Virus record (IMG/VR): IMGVR_UViG_3300032893_000197
Location: 1 to 35,243 of that record
Strand: one strand, 5' to 3'
DNA length: 35,243 bases
Origin: a virus
A model generated the notes under the pieces. The model was not told where the DNA came from and made no database searches. It saw nothing but the letters and a program-made list of their open reading frames with translations. Both the position numbers and the translations under genes were made by a program. Below are positions 17,914 to 24,304 of this stretch, piece by piece. Each line of letters begins with the position of its first letter. Position 1 is the stretch's first letter.

Positions 17914-18237
17914 CTAAAACCTCCTGGCCTCTTTCATCTTTCCCAGCGCTTTATCGGCCTCGTTTGGCTGGCCAATCGTGGCGTGGGTGTGATGCGGGAC
18001 GGCCACCGACGTTACTTCAATATCCATAGAATGACAATAGTCATTGTGAGTAATACCGCAAACGCGGCCGCGAAGATGTAGCTCAACAACCTCGTCCACT
18101 TCGGCTTGGAGTCCTGGGAACTGGTCAAGGTCAACGGTGAACCGTGGATAGCTCTTAGTTTCCGGCGCTGCTGGGGCGTCATTTATTTTCCTCCCGGCGT
18201 CCATAAATTTCATTTCGTTATCCACGACCGACTCCAT
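17914..18237 (-). CDS. Small beta-type accessory protein (107 aa)
   Basis: The pattern SYPRFTVDLDQFPGLQAEVD followed by EVVELHLRGRVCGIT looks like the small beta-barrel head accessory proteins often found near phage terminase and portal genes ('Yx-F-xhxxxxhP-x-h ... GxxxxhxhxGxV'). The end (PNEADKALGKMKEARRF) resembles the tail of the adjacent protein. It overlaps the preceding gene by 24 bases. Capsid cementing or stabilising is a guess. Confidence 0.45.
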   Translation of the reverse strand: MESVVDNEMKFMDAGRKINDAPAAPETKSYPRFTVDLDQFPGLQAEVDEVVELHLRGRVCGITHNDYCHSMDIEVTSVAVPHHTHATIGQPNEADKALGKMKEARRF

Positions 18238-18508
18238 TTCCCTGGATTTTTAAAATCCCCTTGGATCGGGCGTCCTTCATGTGCCATACGCTCAGCGTCT
18301 GCTTGACAATATCGGCCGCCACCTGGAGAGTTCCAAGAGCGATAGCCAGATCTTGGGGCTTTCCGCCATCAACGATTTTGACAAGGATTTGTCTTTCTTT
18401 TTCATTGATAAATGTCCCGGACTCCTCGGACGTTTGTCCCTGGGGAACGGGAGGCGTTTGAGGCGCTTGGTACTCCGGTTTTCCGAATCTTGGGATTCTA
18501 AATTTCAT
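18218..18508 (-). CDS. Small unknown protein (96 aa)
   Basis: Starts [20 protein letters not shown] with a Pro/Gln-rich N-terminus, followed by a helical segment [20 protein letters not shown] and [19 protein letters not shown]. It is coupled by ATGA to the upstream 49-residue gene. The family is not recognised. Confidence 0.4.
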   Translation of the reverse strand: MKFRIPRFGKPEYQAPQTPPVPQGQTSEESGTFINEKERQILVKIVDGGKPQDLAIALGTLQVAADIVKQTLSVWHMKDARSKGILKIQGNGVGRG

Positions 18509-18654
18509 TTGCCCTTCCTCCTGGATTTAGACGAGGCTTTGCGTGCTTGGCTGTAGGCGATGGCGATGGCTTGCTTTTCCGGATACCCGGAATGGCGAAG
18601 CTCCCGGATATTATCGCTTTTGACTTTGTTCGAACTGCCTTTTTTTAGGGGCAT
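18505..18654 (-). CDS. DUF6496-like basic phage mini-protein (49 aa)
   Basis: [20 protein letters not shown] followed by [20 protein letters not shown] is the characteristic pattern of a very widespread small protein found beside packaging and head genes in many phages ('MPLKKGxSxKxxSxNIxxxxxxGxPxKQAVAIALxxAR'). Its function is unknown. It ends in a basic SSKSRRKGK tail and is coupled by ATGA to the next gene. Confidence 0.6.
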   Translation of the reverse strand: MPLKKGSSNKVKSDNIRELRHSGYPEKQAIAIAYSQARKASSKSRRKGK

Positions 18655-18655
18655 A

Positions 18656-18835
18656 TCAATAACCCTTCATTTTTAGTTTCTTCATGCGTCCCCGAAGAAC
18701 CTCTGCGCCGGCCTTGTCCTCGGCCTTCTTCGCCTTGGATGGATCATAGTATCCTGTCTCTCCGCGCTCCATCTTTTTCTTTTTCTTGCGGAGCCCTTTT
18801 TCCAAGAGGTCCGGATAATTGTTTGAGCTTTCCAT
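18656..18835 (-). CDS. Small basic protein after terminase (59 aa)
   Basis: The ATG at 18835 was chosen because it overlaps the terminase stop region; a longer frame begins 48 bases upstream inside the terminase. The product starts [20 protein letters not shown] and ends [14 protein letters not shown], and is extremely Lys-rich. It could bind DNA or RNA or be disordered. Confidence 0.45.
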   Translation of the reverse strand: MESSNNYPDLLEKGLRKKKKKMERGETGYYDPSKAKKAEDKAGAEVLRGRMKKLKMKGY

Positions 18836-18836
18836 T

Positions 18837-20534
18837 TCAGTATCCCGTCCTTGTTCGCGACATCGCCTGTCGCGCGCTTCCAAGAGAAGGCATGATGCCG
18901 GGGAGCTGGTGCGCGTAGTGCAGCGCGATCGCCAGCGCCATCACGCAATCATCGCGCTTGCCCTCGTCCGCGCCCATCACGACATGGCCCTCGGAATTTA
19001 CTTTTTGAACCACATAGCTCTCAAGTTCTTCGAGAGTCTTTGAATCATGCAGAACCAGCAGTAGCGTTCGGAGAGATGTTTGAAGCTGGTCAATGATAAG
19101 CGGTTTCGTTTTGACGTTGGTATGGAAGCCGTACTCTTCCGTTTCGGTCCATTGTCCATTGTCTGAAACCACCGCCTTCTTCTGCTTGCAGAGGTTCGGG
19201 TAATGCCGGTTGGCCAGGTACGTCAAGGTCACCAAGCCAGGACCGTTTTTCTCGGGAGCCAATAGCGCCCGGTTGTAATAAAGACCCAGAGCAATAAGCC
19301 GTTCGGCAAAATCCTCCGGGTTCATGTGCCCATGCAGGTGAGCGACCTGAGTCCATGTGGATCTCTTGATCACTTGGGCGCAAGCTTCATCGTGCGTCAG
19401 GGCCGACTCGCAGGTGTCCGCGCCGATCACATAGCGCTCCTCCGGCTGTCGTTCCTGGTAGATATGAAGAAATCCTTGGGGATCCGGCATGAAGCTTGCC
19501 CGTCTTTCCACCAGCTCCATCTCTCCGCGCAGCTTGGGGACCTGGATGTTAACGCGTTGGGGACCGAGGAGCTTTTCGGGAAAGACCTGCTTGGCCGTCG
19601 ACTTAAACGCCTCTTTATCGGTGAGGGGGTACTCGACTTCAAATTTTTCATCGTCGCCCTCAAAAGCGTCCTCGACCATGTGCCGCCGCCAATTCAGCTG
19701 CTCAAGCGTCAGGCCATGCTCTTTTTGAATCTTGATCTCTTTCATGGAAAGCGAGTTGGCAAACTTTGCCTTCATCATTTCGTTATGAAACTCGCGCGAA
19801 TACTCCGCGTGTTCTTTCCAGGAGCAGAACATCACGATCCAATCGGTGTTCTCGGGAGAGGATTCATAAGCGGCTTTCATTTTCCAGTAGAAGCTGGAGG
19901 CATCGTTGATGCCGTTGGCGGTCGTTTCCAAAATGACAATCGTATCGGGGGATTGGGAGATCGCGGGGAAAAGCGCCTGGCGCAGCTCCTTGAAATTTTT
20001 ATAGAAGGCGACCTCCGAAAGATGGACATGCTGGAGCGTGAACTTCCGGCCGGCCGTGGCGTTGTTGGCCGTGTCAATCATAATGCGGGAATACGTGTTG
20101 GCAAACTCCAGGCGCTTCTCGTCGGATCTTGCGCGCGCGGGAGTCAAGTGTGGGTGATCGATAAGCATTTGGTCGTAGAACATTTCATTCATTTTGAAAA
20201 TGTAGCTCGACCCATCCATGTCGTCGGCGACATCCAGGGCTGTGATGTTGTTTCTTTGGCTGGTAAAAGCAAACGTGATAGCTTGGGCTAATGTAGAAAC
20301 CCCGAGCTGTCGGGCCTTCAAGATGTAAAGAAAGACCGGCCGGCCGGCTCTTCGCCGTTCCTGGATCTTGTCCAGGATTTTTTTCTGCGTTGAGTTGAGG
20401 ACCAGGGGAACGAGGTTGGCGGACTTGTCCCGGATCTTTAAGTACCCGGCCTTGATGAGGCCGACGGGATCGGCCTGGAAGGCAAACTTTTCTTTGGCGA
20501 TCACTTCGGCGTCGGACAATTCGCTTGCTTTCAT
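18837..20534 (-). CDS. terL: Terminase large subunit (packaging ATPase and nuclease, 565 aa)
   Basis: The ATPase is shown by KARQLGVST (residues 73-81, Walker A variant), VHLSEVAFYKN (Walker B and catalytic Glu174) and ILETTANG (motif III, 201-208). The RNase-H-like headful/cutting nuclease is shown by YVIGADTCE (Asp373), LLAPEKNGPG (Glu428) and GKRDDCVMALAIAL (Asp528/529). Order, spacing and length match the Terminase_6/gp17-like group. It drives DNA into the prohead through the portal. The ATG at 20534 is the only Met near the conserved start (ELSDAEVIAKEKFAFQADP); upstream reading in frame meets the stop of the NFACT-R gene without another Met. Confidence 0.92.
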   Translation of the reverse strand: MKASELSDAEVIAKEKFAFQADPVGLIKAGYLKIRDKSANLVPLVLNSTQKKILDKIQERRRAGRPVFLYILKARQLGVSTLAQAITFAFTSQRNNITALDVADDMDGSSYIFKMNEMFYDQMLIDHPHLTPARARSDEKRLEFANTYSRIMIDTANNATAGRKFTLQHVHLSEVAFYKNFKELRQALFPAISQSPDTIVILETTANGINDASSFYWKMKAAYESSPENTDWIVMFCSWKEHAEYSREFHNEMMKAKFANSLSMKEIKIQKEHGLTLEQLNWRRHMVEDAFEGDDEKFEVEYPLTDKEAFKSTAKQVFPEKLLGPQRVNIQVPKLRGEMELVERRASFMPDPQGFLHIYQERQPEERYVIGADTCESALTHDEACAQVIKRSTWTQVAHLHGHMNPEDFAERLIALGLYYNRALLAPEKNGPGLVTLTYLANRHYPNLCKQKKAVVSDNGQWTETEEYGFHTNVKTKPLIIDQLQTSLRTLLLVLHDSKTLEELESYVVQKVNSEGHVVMGADEGKRDDCVMALAIALHYAHQLPGIMPSLGSARQAMSRTRTGY

Positions 20535-20626
20535 CGCACAGGCACTCGCAAATCGGGATGCAGCAGATGTCGTGAGGCATGATGTCCCAGGCGATTTTTC
20601 GGAGGCATGAGGGGCATATCACTCAT
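20531..20626 (-). CDS. Gap between NFACT-R and terL: 31-residue frame, with a competing Cys-rich frame
   Basis: A frame starting MSDMPLMPPKNRLGHHASRH begins at an ATG overlapping the NFACT-R stop by 8 bases and ends by an ATGA overlap with terL, as most real genes here do. A second frame from a GTG at 20622 encodes MICPSCLRKIAWDIMPHDIC, then C, IPI, CECLCDE. That is seven Cys within 30 residues and looks like a zinc ribbon, but it runs on out of frame inside terL to 20185. Which frame is translated cannot be settled by eye: coupling favours the first, the Cys pattern favours the second. Confidence 0.3.
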   Translation of the reverse strand: MSDMPLMPPKNRLGHHASRHLLHPDLRVPVR

Positions 20627-21008
20627 CGACCTCGACCGACATGGACCTGGCAGTTTTCCAGATGCCGATCCCGGATCCTTCCGGCTTAAAGACGTCCCGC
20701 AAAAGGGAAATGGAGACGGTGCGCGCCTGGGAATGGGAATGTTCCAGGGCCAACCGGGCCGCGAATTGGATGATGTCCTCGGGTGGTTCGGGGCGATCGT
20801 GCAGGCAGAGAATGACGTGGCTCCCGCGCGCGGCCATCGCGTGCATCCACAGACATTCCCGGTGAGGGTGGTCGGCGATGAGGCGTTCGTTGGAAAAGGA
20901 GTTTTTCCCCAGCATCACGATATAACCCTTGTGCTGGAAATTCAATATACGCCGGTCGTCTTTGGTCGGGGTTTGGTCGTAGAGGGACGAAAGAAGGGCG
21001 CTAGACAC
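20619..21008 (-). CDS. Stand-alone NFACT-R (DUF814) domain protein (129 aa)
   Basis: Residues 28-66 carry the core pattern of the NFACT-R RNA-binding domain of RqcH/Tae2/NEMF and FbpA proteins: YIVMLGKNSFSNERL (usual form 'h-x-h-x-GRN-x3-N-[DE]-x-L'), then ECLWMHAMAARGSHVILC (usual 'DxWhHxxxxPGSHVhL'). Residues 75-93 form the helix after it (PPEDIIQFAARLALEHSHS). Residues 98-125, with DVFKPEGSGIGIWKTA, match the closing 'VxVxYTxxKxVxKPxGxxPGxVxY' strand-turn. The NFACT-N, HhH and coiled-coil parts of full RqcH are absent. In RqcH this domain helps bind tRNA and the 50S subunit during Ala-tailing. A role in this phage is unknown. The gene overlaps its upstream neighbour by 8 bases. Confidence 0.8.
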   Translation of the reverse strand: MSSALLSSLYDQTPTKDDRRILNFQHKGYIVMLGKNSFSNERLIADHPHRECLWMHAMAARGSHVILCLHDRPEPPEDIIQFAARLALEHSHSQARTVSISLLRDVFKPEGSGIGIWKTARSMSVEVDE

Positions 21009-21396
21009 TTGACTCTACGGGGCGGTAGAGAAGTGTGAAAGAGACAGAGCCCAAGGATCCGGTCAAGAAGATGCGGTCGACGTAGACGGCTTTAGTCGAA
21101 TACATGAACTTGGGGAGATCCTGGAAAAATTTGTGCGGCTCTCGCCGGAAGGTGGCGAGCTTTTTGGTTGGAGGAAGGGCGGTGGTTTCGCGGTGAAGGG
21201 CGATCGCGGTGACCCAGCCGTTATCTTCGGTGGTGGCGAAATCATCGATGCGGCCGATCGTCGATTCCAGCTCGGCAAGCTTGGCCGCGAACTGGAGGGT
21301 CGGCGAATGGAATCCGGCCAAAGTGACGCCGTATCCTGTCTCCGCTTTTCCGGAGAGAATAAGATCCTGCATCATGCTTCCGCCGGTTCCAGCCAT
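21001..21396 (-). CDS. Unknown structural-operon protein (131 aa)
   Basis: The start at 21396 is chosen because it overlaps the upstream stop by ATGA. The product begins MAGTGGSMMQDLILSGKAET, has a beta-rich C-terminal part (AVYVDRIFLTGSLGSVSFTL) and no Cys. A minor structural protein is possible from context; no family was recognised. Confidence 0.45.
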   Translation of the reverse strand: MAGTGGSMMQDLILSGKAETGYGVTLAGFHSPTLQFAAKLAELESTIGRIDDFATTEDNGWVTAIALHRETTALPPTKKLATFRREPHKFFQDLPKFMYSTKAVYVDRIFLTGSLGSVSFTLLYRPVESSV

Positions 21397-21566
21397 CAGG
21401 CCATCGATCCCGTAAAGTAGCCGTTCCCCAAACACACGTTGCAGACGTAGGGAAGCTGCTGAGTCGGGGCGGTGAAGGTGGTCGAGTTCGGGGCGTTCGT
21501 TTCGTCCGCGTATCCCGCGACCGTGTATTTGATGCCGTTGCATTGGGGACAAACAATCATGCTCAT
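21396..21566 (-). CDS. Mini zinc-ribbon protein (56 aa)
   Basis: MSMIVCPQCNGIKYTVAGYA begins with a CPQC knuckle, and a second, CNVCLGNGYF, follows about 35 residues later. The CxxCxGxGx form is DnaJ-like. Both ends are coupled to neighbours by ATGA overlaps (21563-21566 and 21394-21396), which strongly supports a real gene although it is short. Confidence 0.55.
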   Translation of the reverse strand: MSMIVCPQCNGIKYTVAGYADETNAPNSTTFTAPTQQLPYVCNVCLGNGYFTGSMA

Positions 21567-22159
21567 AAATTATCTTCCCTCCAGAGGATATGCGCCTGTA
21601 AATTGGCGGCGCTTGAGCTTTGAAGCGAGATCATGGCTCCGGGAGGAATAACGACCTTGCCGTTAGTGTTGTCAGTAAAGACAGCGCCTCCGATGGCCGA
21701 GGCTCCAGTCGTTCCTCCCAAAAAGCGGAAGTTCACCGGCAAGGAGGGAAGGATTCCCTTGAGCCAGCAGACTCCGGAATTGCCTCCGGCGAGCGTCACC
21801 GAGGAAGTGGACTTGGCGATAAGCGCCGGGATGACAACTCCCGCAGCCCCCGTATTGGTCGAAATAGCGATGGTCCCCGTCGTATAGGCCAGCGTGAACT
21901 GGGCAGAGGCGGACGGAGAGGCCATGACGTTAATTCCGACATCAAGTACGGTTAAGTTCTTCCCCGAGTTCCAGGGGTTGTAGAGCGATATCGTGGGGCT
22001 GGAAAGAGACACGCCGGCCTGCGTAGTGACGGTTCCTGTAGAGGCGCAGTAGAACATATTTCCGGCGTTATTCGAATAATCCGGCGAACCCCCGGAGGAA
22101 AATAGACCGGCAAAAGATACCGAAGGCAAAAGAGCGAGGAGCCACAGAATCTTTTTCAT
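21563..22159 (-). CDS. Signal-peptide-bearing beta structural protein (198 aa)
   Basis: The start at 22159 gives MKKILWLLALLPSVSFAGLF, a clear Sec signal peptide (cleavage after SFA). It also overlaps the upstream mini zinc-ribbon stop by ATGA, whereas the longer frame start does not. The mature chain has SPTISLYNPWNSGKNLTVLD (a pattern seen in minor virion proteins), is Ser/Thr/Ala/Gly-rich, and ends SSAANLQAHILWREDNL. A minor capsid or fibre-like virion protein is likely, but export would be at odds with cytoplasmic assembly. Confidence 0.55.
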   Translation of the reverse strand: MKKILWLLALLPSVSFAGLFSSGGSPDYSNNAGNMFYCASTGTVTTQAGVSLSSPTISLYNPWNSGKNLTVLDVGINVMASPSASAQFTLAYTTGTIAISTNTGAAGVVIPALIAKSTSSVTLAGGNSGVCWLKGILPSLPVNFRFLGGTTGASAIGGAVFTDNTNGKVVIPPGAMISLQSSSAANLQAHILWREDNL

Positions 22160-22308
22160 GATGTTTGCTGATAGCCTTTCCCGCCGCACTGAGTGCAGGG
22201 CTGGGCGTCCTGAAGCGGATAGTCGGTGTTGGATTGAATGTCTTGGAGAGGATTGGAAACCTGGTTGGACGCGCCCTTGCCCATGCACTGCGGACAGATG
22301 ATCGCCAT
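22156..22308 (-). CDS. DnaJ-type mini zinc-ribbon protein (50 aa)
   Basis: The protein reads MAIICPQCMGKGASNQVSNP and ends with QPCTQCGGKGYQQTS. Two CxxCxGKG knuckles separated by about 30 residues match the repeat of the DnaJ Cys-rich domain. It starts directly after the co-chaperonin stop and ends by ATGA overlap with the next gene. Proximity to the GroES-like gene suggests a folding-related role, which is only inference. Confidence 0.55.
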   Translation of the reverse strand: MAIICPQCMGKGASNQVSNPLQDIQSNTDYPLQDAQPCTQCGGKGYQQTS

Positions 22309-22635
22309 TTACGCCACCTCCTGCATCGCTTTGGATTCAGGCTCTAGGACGGCCAGGCAATCGCTTTCTTTCAGCCAGCGGTAGGAATGCTCATCAAGGT
22401 TTACTTTCGAATCCGGATCATAGTCGAGAGAATATCCGGCGTCTCCCCGAAACAAAACTTCATCGCCGGCCTTCACCAGGTTCACGAACTTCCCAACGGA
22501 CTCCACAATCCCCCGCCTGGACTTATGATCGAAGTGTTTTTTTCCATCGACAAGAACCAAATCTAAACTATTTTGAAAATCCGCCGTCACGGGGAGCATC
22601 TTGACCAGGATCCGGTTTCGGTAGGCTTTGATCAC
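22309..22635 (-). CDS. GroES-like co-chaperonin (Cpn10, 108 aa)
   Basis: The start MIKAYRNRILVKMLP is followed by RRGIVESVGKFVNLVKAGDE, then VLFRGDAGYSLDYD and a C-terminal YRWLKESDCLAVLEPE strand. This follows the Cpn10 beta-barrel order ('DRVLVK ... GxVxxVGxG ... VKxGDxVLF ... LxExDhLAVhE'). The segment around QNSLDLVLVD is in the place of the mobile loop that binds GroEL, but it is not a close match. Phage co-chaperonins (such as T4 gp31) assist capsid folding with host GroEL. The start must be the GTG at 22635 because an in-frame TAG lies three codons upstream. Confidence 0.75.
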   Translation of the reverse strand: MIKAYRNRILVKMLPVTADFQNSLDLVLVDGKKHFDHKSRRGIVESVGKFVNLVKAGDEVLFRGDAGYSLDYDPDSKVNLDEHSYRWLKESDCLAVLEPESKAMQEVA

Positions 22636-22644
22636 CTTGGGCTA

Positions 22645-22673
22645 TATTTAGTCCATTTCTACGGGATTGTCAA
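22645..22673 (-). promoter_or_regulatory. Sigma70-type leftward promoter for the groES-structural operon
   Basis: Read on the minus strand: TTGACA (22668-22673), 17-base spacer, TAAATA (22645-22650). The expected start site is near 22638, only about 3 bases before the GTG of the co-chaperonin, so this transcript would be practically leaderless. Confidence 0.55.
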
Positions 22674-22681
22674 GACGAATC

Positions 22682-22900
22682 TTATAAGGGCCTTTTGGAG
22701 TGGCGCCACCCTATCGTCTTAAAATGAGCGTCCAAACTTTTTTCCACCTGACCGCTGGGGATCCGGTTGGGGCCTTTCATGTTCACATTCCGGGGTTCAA
22801 TTCTTTTAAAGCTCGTCCGGCCAAACTTATTGCCTTTGTTCAGCAAAGACTCGCAGCAATCCACGCAATCGCAGTAGACGTTAAAGGGGTGAGGGATCAT
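22682..22900 (-). CDS. Cys-rich small protein (72 aa)
   Basis: Starts MIPHPFNVYCDCVDCCESLL: four Cys in seven residues (CDCVDCC) form a possible metal-binding knot. The remainder is basic. It overlaps its upstream neighbour by 20 bases. No family was recognised. Confidence 0.4.
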   Translation of the reverse strand: MIPHPFNVYCDCVDCCESLLNKGNKFGRTSFKRIEPRNVNMKGPNRIPSGQVEKSLDAHFKTIGWRHSKRPL

Positions 22901-23117
22901 GTTTCCAGAGATTCTTGTTTAGAAAATTAGCGGCGGCGATTTCAATTCTTCGGAGATCTTGCAAATCTTCGGCTGTTATTGCATTGTAACCTGCAAAATG
23001 AACGAGATCGCCTTTTGGAAATTGTGGCGACATTTTTTTGGGTTTGGTGGGTATAGAGAATTTTCCGTTTGGGCTTTTGCGGCGACGCTTGGTTCCGGCC
23101 TTGGTCTTGCCTTTCAC
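22881..23117 (-). CDS. Small basic protein (78 aa)
   Basis: A Lys/Arg-rich N-terminus (MKGKTKAGTKRRRKSPNGKF) precedes a short hydrophobic/acidic helix (NAITAEDLQDLRRIEIAAAN). It is coupled by ATGA to the small-terminase-like gene. It could be a DNA-binding packaging accessory by charge, but this is weak evidence. Confidence 0.4.
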   Translation of the reverse strand: MKGKTKAGTKRRRKSPNGKFSIPTKPKKMSPQFPKGDLVHFAGYNAITAEDLQDLRRIEIAAANFLNKNLWKHDPSPL

Positions 23118-23692
23118 TTCGTCCCCCCCGTCCCTTGTCCCTCTGCGCCGTCCTTCCCACTCTCAAGCCTCTGCTGTTGTCGGTGTTTGATCTGCTCTTG
23201 CCGGTCCATGTACGTTTTGACTATCTCGGCATCGATCACGGTCTCCACCACCCCAAGCCGTTTCGCTTTCTCCCCGTCCCCCAGTTTGTACCCTTCGACC
23301 TTAACGACCTTTGCAGGGTTGTAAAGGTTCGGTCTATGCGCTCTCAGATAAGCTATGCGGTCATTGAAATTGAAAGAGGACTTCTGCTTGCCAAGCTCTA
23401 GCATGGTGGCCTCTAGGTCATCACAATGCGCCTCTTCGATCTCCTGGACGGCTGCGGCAAAGTCGGGGTCCGTTCGGATGTGGTATTCCCAAGTGTTGCG
23501 ATGGATTCCCATGGTGCGGCAGATGTGCGCTACGTTTTTCGGGTACTCGATCAATAGATTTAAAGCTTTCTCTTTATCAAAGACCACATAGGGCCGGGGC
23601 TTAGACCCCATGCCATTTTCTTGTGCTTGCAGGGCTATCTTATCTTCTAACCGCTCTGATTTAATTACAGGATTAAAAGCCTCTTCACTCAC
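23114..23692 (-). CDS. Terminase small subunit-like HTH protein (192 aa)
   Basis: Residues 44-75 form a helix-turn-helix (LNLLIEYPKNVAHICRTMGI followed by HRNTWEYHIRTDPDF), the pattern of terminase small subunits that recognise the packaging start. The following AAAVQEIEEAHCDDLEATML is the helical oligomerisation part. It starts with GTG at 23692, since an in-frame TGA blocks upstream extension. It lies at the start of the packaging operon, about 2.6 kb upstream of the large subunit. Confidence 0.65.
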   Translation of the reverse strand: MSEEAFNPVIKSERLEDKIALQAQENGMGSKPRPYVVFDKEKALNLLIEYPKNVAHICRTMGIHRNTWEYHIRTDPDFAAAVQEIEEAHCDDLEATMLELGKQKSSFNFNDRIAYLRAHRPNLYNPAKVVKVEGYKLGDGEKAKRLGVVETVIDAEIVKTYMDRQEQIKHRQQQRLESGKDGAEGQGTGGTK

Positions 23693-23724
23693 TGTAATAC
23701 ACCATCATATTTTGACCTATACCC

Positions 23725-23994
23725 TTACCCTCTTCCGTTCTCTTTCTTCCACACTTCGACCGAACACCCGGCCCGGCGCAAAATATCGGCGATCTTGGCC
23801 TGATGGCTTTTTACATGACCGTGGGGCCCTTTCATCTCAATGAATCTGATTTGATCGCCTTTAACGGCGGCAAAGTCCGGCCAGCCTCGTTTGTAGACCT
23901 CGTATCCTTCCTCGATCAACTGGCGCATGGCGGCGTACTCGTTAACATCCCCGGTCCTCAAAACCGTGTCCCGATGATGGAGCCGATATCTCAT
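23725..23994 (-). CDS. VRR-NUC-type PD-(D/E)XK nuclease (89 aa)
   Basis: The ATG at 23994 gives MRYRLHHRDT at the start, then NEYAAMRQLIEEGYEV (helix with Glu19), KRGWPDFAAV (Asp40 in 'G-x-PDF') and RFIEMKG (Glu53-x-Lys55). These are the catalytic residues of the VRR-NUC endonuclease family, used by phages in packaging or Holliday-junction/branch processing. It is the first gene of the leftward operon, directly behind a leader terminator. A longer TTG-started frame through the terminator hairpin exists but is unlikely. Confidence 0.65.
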   Translation of the reverse strand: MRYRLHHRDTVLRTGDVNEYAAMRQLIEEGYEVYKRGWPDFAAVKGDQIRFIEMKGPHGHVKSHQAKIADILRRAGCSVEVWKKENGRG

Positions 23995-24041
23995 AAAAAA
24001 GAAAAGCCCCAGGCTCGATCCCGACCGAAGTTCCCAGGGCT
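23995..24041 (-). terminator. Leader terminator / attenuator before the leftward operon
   Basis: On the minus strand a 9-bp stem (24033-24041 with 24005-24013, two G.U pairs) is followed by TTTTCTTTTTT ending at the ATG of the VRR-NUC gene. It lies only about 30-75 bases downstream of the leftward promoter at 24078-24106, the geometry of an attenuator or an antitermination-controlled late promoter. Confidence 0.55.
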
Positions 24042-24077
24042 CCCCTTGCGACAAAGGCGTGGCGCATCCACGGCCTA

Positions 24078-24106
24078 AGTCTAGCAGATCGCCGCCGCCG
24101 TTTCAA
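24078..24106 (-). promoter_or_regulatory. Leftward promoter of the late operon
   Basis: Read on the minus strand: TTGAAA (24101-24106), 17-base spacer, TAGACT (24078-24083). The transcript would begin near 24071 with a hairpin (GGCGTGG / CCACGGCC, about 24058-24075) and then meet the terminator at 23995-24041. Confidence 0.45.
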
Positions 24107-24132
24107 TCCCCTCTTATCATACATCTATATAT

Positions 24133-24234
24133 TTTACCGTCTACAAGTATCTACAGACGTTGATAAATCAATATGAATCGACATTTCGTTTTTTACTGCG
24201 ATTTACCGTCGACAACTATTTTTTTACCGTCGAT
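24133..24234. repeat. Three operator-like direct repeats TTTACCGTC[TG]A[CT]
   Basis: TTTACCGTCTAC (24133-24144), TTTACCGTCGAC (24202-24213) and TTTACCGTCGAT (24223-24234) lie in the AT-rich divergent intergenic region between the two promoters. Their conservation amid otherwise unlike sequence suggests binding sites for a regulator or replication initiator. No gene of more than a few codons is visible between 23995 and 24304. Confidence 0.5.
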
Positions 24235-24243
24235 CTCTTCCCC

Positions 24244-24272
24244 TTGAATCATCTTATGATATATGATATCCT
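24244..24272 (+). promoter_or_regulatory. Rightward early promoter
   Basis: TTGAAT (24244-24249), 17-base spacer, TATCCT (24267-24272), directly downstream of the third TTTACCGTC repeat and 32 bases before the first rightward gene, which has an AGGGAGGTGAT ribosome site. Confidence 0.45.
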
Positions 24273-24304
24273 TCCATTGTCCGACGGAAGGGAGGTGATT
24301 TCAA

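Noticed and set aside
19326-20291. 321-codon plus-strand frame opposite terL
   Set aside because: It is antisense to a clear terminase gene and its residues mirror the codon structure of terL.
20185-20622. 145-codon frame from GTG overlapping terL
   Set aside because: Only its first about 36 residues are protein-like; the remainder is terL read out of frame. Kept only as an alternative reading of the gap.
22160-22288. Upstream extension of the signal-peptide protein (43 extra residues)
   Set aside because: It overlaps a good mini zinc-ribbon gene and would hide the signal peptide; the ATGA-coupled start at 22159 is better.
23995-24054. TTG-started extension of the VRR-NUC protein
   Set aside because: It would be translated through the terminator hairpin and U-tract; the ATG at 23994 suits the family length.
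24040-24120. Possible tRNA-like fold in the divergent region
   Set aside because: A stem and a TTCAATCC stretch are present but no acceptor stem or anticodon arm can be made.
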